The notes under the pieces: generated by a model
The model's database searches: none
What the model saw: the letters and a program-made list of their open reading frames with translations, nothing else
Told to the model about the DNA's origin: nothing
Program-made: the position numbers and the translations under genes
Shown here: piece by piece, positions 28,716 through 38,423 of the stretch
Position numbering within the stretch: position 1 is the first letter of the stretch
Layout: every line of letters begins with the position of its first letter
Assembly (NCBI GenBank): GCA_016745315.1
Contig: CP066886.1
Span: 2,449,501 to 2,513,500, forward strand
Direction of reading: 5' to 3'
DNA from: Arthrospira sp. PCC 9108
GTDB lineage: Bacteria; Cyanobacteriota; Cyanobacteriia; Cyanobacteriales; Microcoleaceae
Length of the DNA stretch: 64,000 bases

Positions 28716-30092
28716 ATGTCGATTATTTCTCTTAGGTTGAAACTGCGTCGCCTGTTCAAACTCCGACTAAATTGGAGTCGCTCAGGCTACCGTTCCTCCC
28801 ATAGAATAGGACAGTGGTTCAAATGGTTAGCCCCCGGTTTGCTAGTCAAACGGTGGTTACTCATTAGCGCCGGTGGGGTATTGCTGACCAGTTTGGGGTT
28901 AGCTATCTGGACAGGAATGACCCCAATTTTCTATATTTTGCAACTGCTGAGGGGATTTTTGGAATGGATTACCCAAATTATCCCTAACTCGATTTCTGGG
29001 CCGTTGCTAATTTTGGCGGGTTTACTATTCATTTTTTGGGGTCAGAGTCGCAGCTTTAACTCTATTACCCAGGTATTCACCCCCGAAGGTGATCAGGAAT
29101 TGGTCGATCGCCTCATCGCATTGCGCCGCCTCAACCGAGGTCCGAAAATCGTAGTTATTGGCGGCGGAACAGGTCTATCAACCCTGCTGCGGGGTTTGAA
29201 AGATTACAGCGCTAATATCACCGCTATTGTTACCGTAGCGGACGATGGTGGCTCCTCTGGGCGCTTGCGCCGCGAAATTGGAGTGTTACCCCCAGGAGAT
29301 ATTCGCAACTGTTTAGCGGCCTTAGCTGACGAGGAAAAGCTATTCACTGAATTATTCCAATACCGATTTCGGGCTGGCGATGGTTTAACAGGTCACAGTT
29401 TTGGCAATTTATTCCTCACGGCTATGGGAGAGGTGACCGGAGACCTGGAAAGGGCGATCGCAGCTAGTTCTAAGGTTTTGGCTATTCGCGGTCAAGTCCT
29501 ACCCGCTACCCTCAGCGATGTTCACCTGTGGGCTAAATTAGAAGATGGCCGTCGTATTCATGGAGAGTCTAGTATTACAGAAGCTAGGGGTAAAATTGTC
29601 AAAATTGGTTGCACACCTGCTAACCCCCCAGCCCTTCCTAAAGCTATTAGCGCCATTCAAGAAGCAGATTTGATTATTATCGGACCGGGTAGCCTCTACA
29701 CTAGCGTTATCCCCAATTTATTGGTCCCAGAAATTACCGAAGCGATCGCTCAAAGCCAAGTCCCCCGCATCTATGTTTGTAATGTCATGACCCAACCAGG
29801 GGAAACTGATAACTATAGCGTCGCCGACCACATTCGGGCGATCGATGACGCTTGTGGCCATAAACTATTTGATGCCGTCTTAGTCCAAGGAAAAGTCCCC
29901 CCAGCTCAAGCATTAATCCGCTATGCTCAAGAAGACTCTCACCCGGTTTTCATTGACCGGGAAGCCGTCAAGGAATTAGGGCGAAGAATGGTATTAACCA
30001 ATATCATTGAAGTTGATAGCGACACTGGCTATGTCCGCCACAACTCCAAACGACTCGCCCAAGTCCTATTGCGTTGGTACAGCAGAGTTTAG
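28716..30092 (+). CDS. YvcK/CofD-like protein (gluconeogenesis factor family), membrane-anchored form
   Basis: The 458-residue protein starts with ~130 residues containing two hydrophobic helices (LLISAGGVLLTSLGLAIW and GPLLILAGLLFIFW). A YvcK/CofD domain follows: VVIGGGTGLSTLLRGLK, TVADDGGSSGRLR, ILPPGDIRNCL-like VLPPGDIRNC and GHSFGNLFL. In Bacillus YvcK binds UDP-sugars and controls cell shape and growth on gluconeogenic carbon. The N-terminal membrane part is usual in cyanobacterial homologues. It ends 7 bp from the convergent C39 peptidase gene. Confidence 0.9.
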   Translation: MSIISLRLKLRRLFKLRLNWSRSGYRSSHRIGQWFKWLAPGLLVKRWLLISAGGVLLTSLGLAIWTGMTPIFYILQLLRGFLEWITQIIPNSISGPLLILAGLLFIFWGQSRSFNSITQVFTPEGDQELVDRLIALRRLNRGPKIVVIGGGTGLSTLLRGLKDYSANITAIVTVADDGGSSGRLRREIGVLPPGDIRNCLAALADEEKLFTELFQYRFRAGDGLTGHSFGNLFLTAMGEVTGDLERAIAASSKVLAIRGQVLPATLSDVHLWAKLEDGRRIHGESSITEARGKIVKIGCTPANPPALPKAISAIQEADLIIIGPGSLYTSVIPNLLVPEITEAIAQSQVPRIYVCNVMTQPGETDNYSVADHIRAIDDACGHKLFDAVLVQGKVPPAQALIRYAQEDSHPVFIDREAVKELGRRMVLTNIIEVDSDTGYVRHNSKRLAQVLLRWYSRV

Positions 30093-30098
30093 ACCTTG

Positions 30099-31397
30099 TT
30101 ACTTCGAGATAAAATGCACCCAAAAACTGCCATCAGGGATACACACCCGCCGAATTAGTTGATAGGAGTAGTGTAAGTAAGCACCACTTAGATCGGTTCG
30201 ATATCCACTGGAGAACCACTCCCCATAAGGGTCATGGACAATAAACCCATTTTGGTCATAGCCCACCACCACAATAATATGCCCAAAGGAGGTAAAGTAT
30301 CCGTGGATAACCGCCGGATAACCCGCTGCTACCCAGTCCTGCACATCCTCAATTACCGCATTTTCGGTAAAATAATCCCTAGCACCATAGTCTCGCACAA
30401 TGCGGGCTAAATCGTAGGGACTGTGGCGACTATAGCCCTTATTGATAGCATAGCGATACAGTTCATCCTCAAATTGACGATATCTCGTATCACGGCGGGG
30501 AATATTAAAATATTCCAAACACATAGCCAGGGAAGTCACATTACAAGCCCCTGTGGGGTTATAGAAATTATCTAATTGTGACTTGAAGGGAACATTCAGA
30601 CGATGGCTTCTCGGTAGGGGTCTGGGGTAGGTTTGGGTTCCTCCCTCGTAAACTTCCGCATGACCACCCCAAATATACAACACAGAATAACCGCCAAAGG
30701 ACTCATTACGCAAAGCTATCCTTAAATGTGCCCGGATCGGATCATAAGCCAAAACTGAAAATTCCCGTCCCGCTGGAATCGAAAATTTCTCGGAGTTATT
30801 CAGTTGAGAAGAGGCGATCGGTTTGACCTTCAAAACTGTATCTCTGGTCACTTTTAACATCGGAGTAGTTACCGGGAGGTCAGAAACCTTAGCTTCAATT
30901 AATTTTTTGGCAGTCTCTGACCCAATAAATCCCGGTTCTTCGCATTCCATTAACTGCTGAAAACGATGCAGCGCCGCCGTTGACTTGGGACCGAATATGC
31001 CATCTGCTGGCGGGTCTAGCAGCCCTAAATCAATCAGCCGGATTTGAATTTGACGACTCAAACCTGCATCAGCATTAATTTCCTTCACATCATATCGGAT
31101 ATCTGTACCCAGGAAGTTCTGTAGCCTCATATTTCCCTGGCGATTGACACTTTTGGTTTCGATCAGCTTCTTGGCGGTATCCGTTCCCAAAATGCCACTG
31201 GGTTCGCTACAGTTCATTAACTCCTGAAAACTCCGAAAAGCTGCCGTTGAATTGGGGCCAAATATGCCATCAACTGGCGGCGCTAGGAGTCCTAAATCAA
31301 TCAGTCGAGTTTGAATTTGACGACTCAGAGCTTCATTATCATAAATGGCTTTGATATCATATTGAGTATTAGTCCCCACAAAGTCCTGTAGTCTCAT
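30099..31397 (-). CDS. C39-like cysteine peptidase with two peptidoglycan-binding modules
   Basis: The 432-residue protein has two ~89-residue modules starting at residues 1 and 90 with MRLQ(D/N)F(V/L)GT. Each holds a peptidoglycan-binding-1-like motif (LIDLGLL.PP.DGIFGP.STAA). An SH3-like repeat (~180-255, DTVLKVKPIASSQLNNSEKF) follows, then a Peptidase_C39_2-type domain with catalytic Cys285 (NPTGACNVTS), His373 (TSFGHIIVVVGY) and Asp389 (FIVHDPYG). No signal peptide is visible. Substrate and location are unknown. A longer sister gene with four modules lies immediately upstream (31514-33334), and a third relative with different repeats is at 41099-43750. Confidence 0.85.
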   Translation of the reverse strand: MRLQDFVGTNTQYDIKAIYDNEALSRQIQTRLIDLGLLAPPVDGIFGPNSTAAFRSFQELMNCSEPSGILGTDTAKKLIETKSVNRQGNMRLQNFLGTDIRYDVKEINADAGLSRQIQIRLIDLGLLDPPADGIFGPKSTAALHRFQQLMECEEPGFIGSETAKKLIEAKVSDLPVTTPMLKVTRDTVLKVKPIASSQLNNSEKFSIPAGREFSVLAYDPIRAHLRIALRNESFGGYSVLYIWGGHAEVYEGGTQTYPRPLPRSHRLNVPFKSQLDNFYNPTGACNVTSLAMCLEYFNIPRRDTRYRQFEDELYRYAINKGYSRHSPYDLARIVRDYGARDYFTENAVIEDVQDWVAAGYPAVIHGYFTSFGHIIVVVGYDQNGFIVHDPYGEWFSSGYRTDLSGAYLHYSYQLIRRVCIPDGSFWVHFISK

Positions 31398-31513
31398 GTC
31401 TATAGTTCTAATTTTGGTGTTTTGTAGAAGTTGCTCGGCTGGCTATGTACTCCACAACTCCACAGGAGTTATGCAAGTTATTAGGAGTTGGTTAAAGTGG
31501 GGTTAAAATTATC

Positions 31514-33334
31514 TCACCTGGAGATGAAATGCACCCAAAAATTCCCATCAGGAATACACACCCGCCGAATAAGTCGATAGGAGTAGTGTAAGTAAGCACC
31601 ACTTAAATCGGTTCGATATCCGGTTGAAAACCACTCGCCATAAGGGTCATGGACGATAAACCCATTTTGGTCATAGCCTACCACGACGATAATATGCCCA
31701 AAGGAGGTAAAGTATCCGTGGATAACCGCCGGATAACCCGCTGCTACCCAGTCCTGCACGTCCTCAATTACGGCATTTTCGGTAAAATGATCCCTAGCAC
31801 CATAGTCTCGGACAATGCGAGCTAAATCGTAGGGATTATGGCGACTATAACCCATATTCAGGGCATAGCGATATAGTTCATCCTCAAATTGACGATATCT
31901 CAAATCGCGACGCGGAATATTAAAATATTCCAAACACATGGCCAGGGAAGTCACATTACAAGACCCTGTGGGGTTATAGAAATTATCTAATTGTGACTTG
32001 AAGGGAACATTCAAACGACGGCTTGTCGGTAGGGGTCGGGGATGGGTTCTGCTCCCTCCCTCGTAAACTTCCACATGGCCACCCCAAATATACAACACAG
32101 AATAACCGCCAAAGGACTGATTACGCAAAGCTACCCTTAAATGTGCCCGGATCGGATCATAAGCCAAAACTGAAAATTCCCGTCCGGCTGGTACTGAAAA
32201 TTTCTCGGAGTTATTCAGTTGAGAAGAGGCGATCGGTCTCACCTTGAAAACTGTATTTCTGATTACTCTTAAAATGGGAGTAGTTACGGGGAGGTCGGAA
32301 ACCTTAGTTTCAATGAGTTTTTTGGCAGTCTCAGAACCAATAAATCCCGGTTCTTGGCATTCCATTAACTGCTGAAAACGATGCAGCGCGGCGGTTGACT
32401 TTGGACCGAATATACCATCTGCTGGCGGGTCTAGCAGTCCTAAATCAATGAGCCGGATTTGAATTTGACGACTCAAACCTGCATCATCATTAATCGCCTT
32501 CACATCATAACGGAGATTGGTTCCCAGGAAGTCCTGTAGCCGCATATTTCCCGGCCGACTCACAGTTTTGGTTTCTATGAGTTTTTTGGCGGTATCTGTT
32601 CCCAGAATGCCACTGGGTTCGCTACAGTTCATTAACTCCTGAAAATTCCGAAAAGCCGCCCTTGACAAGGGGCCGAATATGCCATCAGCGGGCGGTGCTA
32701 GGAGTCCTAAATCAATGAGCCTAATCTGAATTTGACGACTCAGAGCTTCATTATCATAAATGGCTTGGAAGTCATATCGAATATTAGTCCCCACAAAGTC
32801 TTGTAGTCTCATATTTTCACGTCGAATAGTTGTGGTGTCTATCAGTTTTTGGGCGGTCTCAGAGTCCAAAACACCAGATTCACTGATGTTGATTAACTCC
32901 TGAAATCGTCTGAATGCGGCTCTTGATAAGGGGCCAAAAATACCATCAACGGGCGGCGCTAGGAGTCCTAAATCAATGAGCCGAGTCTGAATTTGACGAC
33001 TCAGGGCTTCATTATCATCAATGGCTTGGAAGTCATATCGAATATTAGTTCCCAGAAAATCCTCAAGCCTCATGTTCGGGGGCCGCATAGTGGTAGTTTC
33101 TAGGAGTTTTTGGGCAGTTTCAGAGGCCAGAATACCAGATTCACTGATGTTCATTAACTCCTGAAATCGTCTGAATGCGGCTGTTGATAAGGGGCCAAAA
33201 ATACCATCAACGGGCGGATTGAGGAGCCCTAAATCAATGAGCCGAGTCTGAATTTGACGACTCAGAGCCTCGTCATCATAAATCTGTTGTATATCATATC
33301 GAGTATTGGTTCCTAGGAAATCTTGTAGTCTCAT
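31514..33334 (-). CDS. C39-like cysteine peptidase with four peptidoglycan-binding modules
   Basis: The 606-residue protein is a tandem paralogue of the gene at 30099-31397. The last ~340 residues are nearly identical, including the catalytic triad (Cys459, His547, Asp563 by position), but it has four rather than two N-terminal MRLQDF/MRLEDF modules. The extra 174 residues equal two modules. Each module can bind peptidoglycan glycan or stem peptides by family analogy, so the four-module form may anchor more tightly. Both genes lie head-to-tail on the minus strand with a 116-bp gap. Their near identity suggests recent duplication or gene conversion. Confidence 0.85.
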   Translation of the reverse strand: MRLQDFLGTNTRYDIQQIYDDEALSRQIQTRLIDLGLLNPPVDGIFGPLSTAAFRRFQELMNISESGILASETAQKLLETTTMRPPNMRLEDFLGTNIRYDFQAIDDNEALSRQIQTRLIDLGLLAPPVDGIFGPLSRAAFRRFQELINISESGVLDSETAQKLIDTTTIRRENMRLQDFVGTNIRYDFQAIYDNEALSRQIQIRLIDLGLLAPPADGIFGPLSRAAFRNFQELMNCSEPSGILGTDTAKKLIETKTVSRPGNMRLQDFLGTNLRYDVKAINDDAGLSRQIQIRLIDLGLLDPPADGIFGPKSTAALHRFQQLMECQEPGFIGSETAKKLIETKVSDLPVTTPILRVIRNTVFKVRPIASSQLNNSEKFSVPAGREFSVLAYDPIRAHLRVALRNQSFGGYSVLYIWGGHVEVYEGGSRTHPRPLPTSRRLNVPFKSQLDNFYNPTGSCNVTSLAMCLEYFNIPRRDLRYRQFEDELYRYALNMGYSRHNPYDLARIVRDYGARDHFTENAVIEDVQDWVAAGYPAVIHGYFTSFGHIIVVVGYDQNGFIVHDPYGEWFSTGYRTDLSGAYLHYSYRLIRRVCIPDGNFWVHFISR

Positions 33335-33470
33335 TTTTGGTGCTAGGTCACAAAATCACTGCAATTGTACATGGTTTGTTGACCCCCTCTACAAAAATTC
33401 ATTATTTGATACAAAATATCAGAGGGGGTCGAGATTTAGAAGGGGATATCAACTCCCGGTTTCGGTTTCA

Positions 33471-34765
33471 TTAGGGGGTATGAGGTTTCAGGATAACTAC
33501 CCCATAGGCTTGGGGTAATAAATATTGGCGGATGGCTTGTTGTAACTGTTCTGCATTGAGGGATTGAATTTGGCGGGGATATTCTAAGGCTAGGTTCACA
33601 TTTCCGACGATCGCCTGATAGTAACCATACAAATTAGCGCGATCGCTTGGTGTTTCATTGCCAAAAATAAACCTGTTCGCCACTTGAGTCCGTACCCTGG
33701 TCATTTCGGTGGGGGTGATTAATTCCCTGTGGAGTCGGTTAATATGTTCGGCGATCGCTGCTTCGGCTTCGGCTAAGTGTTCGACCCGCAACCGAGCGGA
33801 AATATAAAATACTCCCTGTAGCCTCTGGGTCATATTGCTGCAACTAATCCCAGACACTAAACCCCGCTTTTCTCGTAAATCCTGCACTAAGCGGGAGGTA
33901 CGACCTTGACCTAAAATTGTAGCTAAAACATCCAAAGCATAGGTTTCTGAGAGTTGATTAAGTCCGGGAACTCGCCACACCATCATTAATCGCGCTTGTT
34001 GTAAGCTATCATCTATGATTTCATGGCGGACAATTTCGCTAAATCCTGACTCTGGAATCAGATGATGCAGATCTACTTCTGGGGGAAGTTCTGGATATGT
34101 CTGTGCTGGGATAGACTCGGCTACTGTTTCAATTAAAGCCTCGACAGGTAAATTACCCACAACTGCGATCGTGGTTTTTTGGGGACAGTAATGGCTGCGA
34201 TGAAACTCTCGCATTTGCTGAGGAGTTAACTGTTCAATAGCCGCCGCTGGTCCTAGTACAGACCGACGATAGGGGAGACGCTTAAAGGCTGTTTCCATGG
34301 TCCGCTGAAATGAACGACGCGCGGGGTTGTCTTCAGATCGCCGGATTTCTTCTAATACTACTAGCCTCTCGCGCTCAAAAGCATCATCGGGAATACTGGG
34401 GCTAAATACTACTTCAAGCTGTAGGGGGCTAGGGTAGCAAAGTCGCTGGGAGCGCTGGTAACATAATAATGGGTGTAGTCCTGGCTGGTGGCTGCATTGG
34501 TTAAAGCGCCTCGTTGTTCGATCAGTCTTTCAAATTCTCCAGCTTTTAGGTTGGGAGTCCCTTTAAACACCATGTGTTCTAAAAAGTGAGCCATCCCGTT
34601 GATCGGGTCGGGTTCGACAGCTGATCCAACATCAATCCAAACATTCAAGTTCACGGCTTCAACGGGTAACTGTTCTGCCACAATGGTGAGACCATTTGAT
34701 AATTTGTAGATGGTGGGAGCGTTTAGTGAGCGGGTGATATTTGATTCAAGTAGGATAGAAGTCAT
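33471..34765 (-). pseudogene. M16-family zinc peptidase, one-base frameshift
   Basis: Two frames join to a ~430-residue M16B peptidase. The inverted zinc motif HFLEH (in GMAHFLEHMVFKGT) is in the N-terminal half (34765 to ~34425). The second half has FHRSHYCPQKTTIAVVGN and the typical LVSGISC and RTSRLVQDLREKRGL motifs. One extra base in the G5 run at 34424-34428 (C5 on the coding strand) gives LAPLQLEVVFSPSIPDDAFERERLVVLEEI, which is the expected family sequence. Cyanobacterial genomes usually encode two adjacent M16 peptidases (pqqE/L-type pairs); only one is seen here. The break may be an assembly error. Confidence 0.85.
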
Positions 34766-34930
34766 TGGATCTTTAGCCCTGTGGTCTTTTCCCTATCTAT
34801 CTTAATGGGGTTATAGCAGAGTTACGGGGATTTGGTGATAATTTAGTTAATAGTGCTTGAGTTGATGCGATCGCCCGATCGCATATTACGATGGGTCTAA
34901 TATCACAATTGTCGAGAATAGCTCCCAACT

Positions 34931-35293
34931 ATGAATATCACCAAACCTCTACACGCCGCCATTTTAGTCTCGGACTTGGCAAAATCTCAGCATTTTTATA
35001 GCCAGATATTACAGTTAACTACAGTCGATCGCCCTTTGAATTTCCCAGGAATATGGTATCAGATTGGTGATTGGCAAATTCATCTAATTGAATCTGAACA
35101 AGTAATTGGCGATCGCGTCAATGAAGCGAAATGGGGACGCAACCGACATCTAGCTTTCGCGGTGGCTGATTTGGCGATCGCCAAAGCACAACTCACCCGC
35201 CATAATTACCCGTTTCAAATGAGCGCTTCCGGTCGTTCAGCCCTTTTTGTGGCTGACCCTGATGGTAATATTATCGAATTGAGTCAAATATGA
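34931..35293 (+). CDS. VOC-family (glyoxalase-like) protein
   Basis: The 120-residue protein is a single VOC module: LHAAILVSDLAKSQHFYSQIL at the start, WQIHLIE in the middle, and NRHLAFAVADL and FVADPDGNIIELSQ at the end. His8 (LHAA), Glu52-region (HLIE), His80-region (RHLAF) and Glu115-region (IIEL) are in metal-ligand positions, so a mononuclear metal enzyme is plausible, but the substrate is unknown. Its stop overlaps the next gene's start by 4 bp (ATGA), suggesting translational coupling with the recombinase-like protein. Confidence 0.88.
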   Translation: MNITKPLHAAILVSDLAKSQHFYSQILQLTTVDRPLNFPGIWYQIGDWQIHLIESEQVIGDRVNEAKWGRNRHLAFAVADLAIAKAQLTRHNYPFQMSASGRSALFVADPDGNIIELSQI

Positions 35294-36582
35294 AAATTCT
35301 CGCCTATTCTTATACGGAACCGCTGTTAGAACCGCCGCCAGATCCGACGATTTGGGGATGGGATATTGATGGGATTTATCAAGATTTTGGCGATCGCCAA
35401 CAACTAGAGCAAATCCTAGAAGATTGTCAACAACTACCACCCCCCAACTATTTATTAATCCAACGCTATGAAGAATTGGGTAACTCTGTCCTAGAAGTTA
35501 GCGATCGCCTCCGCCAACTCCAACAGTTAAACATCCAAGTTATCGCCCTTCAATCCGACCTAAAGTCCTCCGATATTTCCCGTGTAGATTTAATCAAATT
35601 CATCTCCGAAATTAAACAAACTTACCACAGCCGTTGTCTGCGCCAAGGACACGCACGCAACCGTTTAAAAGCCATTCCTCCCCCCGGAAAAGCACCCTAT
35701 GGCTACCGTAGAGGAAAAGACCGCTACACCATTGATCGCAGCACCGCACCCGTTGTTAAAGACTTTTTTGAGCATTTTTTAATTTATGGTTCCCTACGCG
35801 GCGCAGTCCGGTATTTACAAAAGCGATATCATAAAAAAATCTCCGTAACTACCGGGAAGCGTTGGTTAATTAACCCCGTTTATCGAGGGGATTTAGCTTA
35901 TAAAAATAGTGAGATTATTTCCAATACTCATATCCCGATTATTTCCCGTGAAGAAGCCGCCCAAATCGATAGGTTATTAAGACGCAACCAGCGCCTCCCA
36001 CCTCGCACAGCCAGCGCCCCCCATTCTTTAGCTGGTTTATTAATGTGCAGTGAATGTAGTTCAGGGATGACCATTACCCGCGTTACCACCCATAACAAAA
36101 AACGAGAATATCTTTATTTAAGACCCCTAAAATGTCAGCGTCTAACTAAGTGCAAATCCCTTAATTATCATGATGTTTTATCGGCGACTATTGACCGAAT
36201 TTGTGCCGACCTACCCCCAGCAGTTGCCCAATTACAGATGCCAGATTTAGACAGATTTAAGCAGCAAATCTATGATGAAATAGCCAGTAAAAAAGACATC
36301 ATAAATCAACTGCCAACTCTGCAAACCACAGGAATTTTAGACAGTGAAACTGCCACCATTAGAGATTATAAATTGCGCCAAGAAATTGCCAAACTAGAGA
36401 ATCAATTATCTCAACTTCCCCCAGTCAATTTACAAGCCACCGCCCAAGCGGTTTCTATCCGCCAATTTTGGCTAGATTTATCGGAAACCGAGAGACGATT
36501 TTATCTGCGCGAATTTATTAAAAAAATCCACATTATTCGCGATCGCGATAACTGGCATTTACAACTAAATTTTATTTTTTAA
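35290..36582 (+). CDS. Serine recombinase homologue with a degenerate catalytic domain (XisF-like architecture)
   Basis: The 430-residue protein has the large-serine-recombinase layout: an N-terminal resolvase-like domain (~1-105), a Recombinase domain (~120-235; KAPYGYRRGKDRYTIDR, VYRGDLAYKN), a zinc-ribbon (CSECSSG...LKCQRLTKC, ~262-295) and a coiled coil (~310-375). The N-terminal AYSYTEP stands where active enzymes have AYxRVSS, and RYEELGNS where they have DRLGR, so the nucleophilic serine and key arginines appear lost. It is probably not a working recombinase. The overlap with a housekeeping-like VOC gene and the absence of mobile-element boundaries point to a resident gene that kept only DNA binding (inference). 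Confidence 0.8.
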   Translation: MKILAYSYTEPLLEPPPDPTIWGWDIDGIYQDFGDRQQLEQILEDCQQLPPPNYLLIQRYEELGNSVLEVSDRLRQLQQLNIQVIALQSDLKSSDISRVDLIKFISEIKQTYHSRCLRQGHARNRLKAIPPPGKAPYGYRRGKDRYTIDRSTAPVVKDFFEHFLIYGSLRGAVRYLQKRYHKKISVTTGKRWLINPVYRGDLAYKNSEIISNTHIPIISREEAAQIDRLLRRNQRLPPRTASAPHSLAGLLMCSECSSGMTITRVTTHNKKREYLYLRPLKCQRLTKCKSLNYHDVLSATIDRICADLPPAVAQLQMPDLDRFKQQIYDEIASKKDIINQLPTLQTTGILDSETATIRDYKLRQEIAKLENQLSQLPPVNLQATAQAVSIRQFWLDLSETERRFYLREFIKKIHIIRDRDNWHLQLNFIF

Positions 36583-36644
36583 CCCCGCCATATATCTACT
36601 GTAATAGCCGTGGCTGCTGACGGTGAACATCAATGATCCATTTT

Positions 36645-37247
36645 TCAACTGTCAGGAAGTAGAGGAGAAGTGGGAGAAGTGGGGGAACCCGGAGGCGGTA
36701 ATAAAGGACTCCCTGGCTGCATTTCATTAAGCGGCTGAGAGGGGAGAAAAGGATTAATAGGAGGTTCCACCCCATTATCCGGTGTCAGCGCATCAGGGGC
36801 TAATAAACCCTCAGAATCAACCGGAGAGGGCATTTCCTCAGAACTCGGTAAAGTCGCCAACGCCACGCGATCGCCTCCCACAGCTCGCATTTTATCTAAA
36901 ACCTGTACAACATCATTATAACGGGCATCTCTAGGGGCATACAGCACCACCAAGCCACTAGGATTCCACCTTAAAAAACGTTCCAAAGCCCGCTGCATTT
37001 GTTCAGAATTAACCCGTTGCTGGTCAATATAAGTATCCCCTCGAATATCCACCCCAACCACCAACATTTTTTGCATCTGAGTTTCACCAGTCCCCGCCCG
37101 TGGCAAATCCACATTGATCGCCTGTTGTCGGGTAAGCTGTAGGGCTGCCAAAATAAAAAACGTCAAAATACAAAAAACCACATCAATCAGGGGTAGCAGT
37201 TCAATACGCCCCTCATCAACCTGAGAATCTATGTTAACTTTCATCAA
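36645..37247 (-). CDS. exbD: ExbD/TolR-family biopolymer transport protein
   Basis: The 200-residue protein has one N-terminal membrane helix with the conserved proton-path aspartate (IELLPLIDVVFCILTFF). A periplasmic ExbD domain (DIRGDTYIDQQRVN, LVVLYAPRDARYNDVVQVLDKMRAVG) follows, then a Pro/Ser-rich tail of ~60 residues (LLPPPGSPTSPTS). With the ExbB protein encoded 183 bp upstream it should form a proton-driven energising complex for outer-membrane transport or envelope maintenance. No TonB gene is seen nearby. Confidence 0.92.
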   Translation of the reverse strand: MMKVNIDSQVDEGRIELLPLIDVVFCILTFFILAALQLTRQQAINVDLPRAGTGETQMQKMLVVGVDIRGDTYIDQQRVNSEQMQRALERFLRWNPSGLVVLYAPRDARYNDVVQVLDKMRAVGGDRVALATLPSSEEMPSPVDSEGLLAPDALTPDNGVEPPINPFLPSQPLNEMQPGSPLLPPPGSPTSPTSPLLPDS

Positions 37248-37430
37248 TCTGCCTCCGTGGATAGTCCCACCAAAAAGGGTGTTTGTTAGTATCTTGGTAT
37301 CAATGACAAAGGTTTAATTAGCTCTGGGGGTGTTGTGGATATTATTCAACCTCTCCTTTTTGATGTTTATCATCATCAGCCAAGCGAGAATTACCCTTAA
37401 TCACAGGTTGAATTAAAGTATTTTGTTCAG

Positions 37431-38260
37431 CTACCGACTCAGGGGATTCTGATTGAGAGGGGTTTCCTCATCCTCAGATTCTGAAGGTAATTTGATTAAA
37501 GGAGTATGATCATCCTCCGACTCATCCTCATCGGGTAGCTTAATTAAACTACCTTTTGGGGGAAAATCCTCCTGGGGTTCTTCCGCCATCAAAGAGGCAT
37601 CATTAGCCTCTCCGGGAAGTAGCATCTGAGCTTTAACCTCTGGCCAATCCTGCCGATAGAGTAATTCTAATTCATTTCCCGCTTTTCGGAAGACCTTAAC
37701 CTGGCTAAAGGAAAAGCCTTGAAACAGGCGATAGAAAGCCAGACTGATAATAGCCACAATCAAGCCTGTAGCTGTACTAATCAGGGCTTCTCCAATCCCC
37801 AGGGTGACATCAGCAGCCGAAGAAGTACCAATATCTCCCAGGCGGATAGAACCCAAAGAATTAATCAGACCCAAAACTGTTCCCAACAAACCTAACATGG
37901 GGGCGAGGGCAATTACCGCCTCTAGAATTTTATCGCCCCGTCGCATAGAAACAAATTCCTCCTCAGCGGCTGCTTCCAGGGCGAGACTAAATAATTGAGG
38001 GTCTGGGGTAGCGAGTTTAAGGGGGCATAAAAAAACCTTCCCATGGGGCGATTATTGCTTTGTTTGGCAATCTGATAAGCCATTCCCCACTGTCCCCGAC
38101 GGGCGACATCTAAAACCCGGTTGACAATTCGGCGTTCACGGGTGAGGGTATTTCCCCAAAACCACAGTCTTTCAATAATGGTACTAATGGATAAAATTGA
38201 TAATACCATTAGGGGCCACATGGCTGGGCCGCCTCTCTCCAAGATTTGTTGAATATCCAT
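37431..38260 (-). pseudogene. exbB: ExbB/TolQ/MotA-family proton channel, one-base frameshift
   Basis: Two frames give a ~276-residue ExbB. The N-terminal half has MWPLMVLSILSISTIIERLWFW. The C-terminal half has the conserved IALAPMLGLLGTVLGLI and TATGLIVAIISLAFYRLF helices plus an acidic, Pro-containing tail (DEDESEDDHTPLIKLP). One extra base in the G5 run at 38021-38025 (C5 on the coding strand) restores APLKLATPDPQLFSLALEAAAEEEFVSMRRGDKILEAV. It pairs with exbD. The break could be an assembly error because both halves are conserved. Confidence 0.85.
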
Positions 38261-38423
38261 ATAACCTATTGTCCTTCAGATCTCCCATTAGCCAAGATTG
38301 ACGAAAAAGTTATCAGTTTTCCATAAACCAAAGCAATCTCAATTTTAATCGCCTTGGGACAAGTGACAAGGGGGGAAGACAAATTCCCCTGAGAAACGCG
38401 ATTCCGGGTCGCGCCCCACCATG

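Noticed and set aside
30099..33334. Bacteriocin-processing C39 system
   Set aside because: There is no ABC exporter fusion, no double-glycine leader peptide gene nearby, and the modules are peptidoglycan-binding instead.
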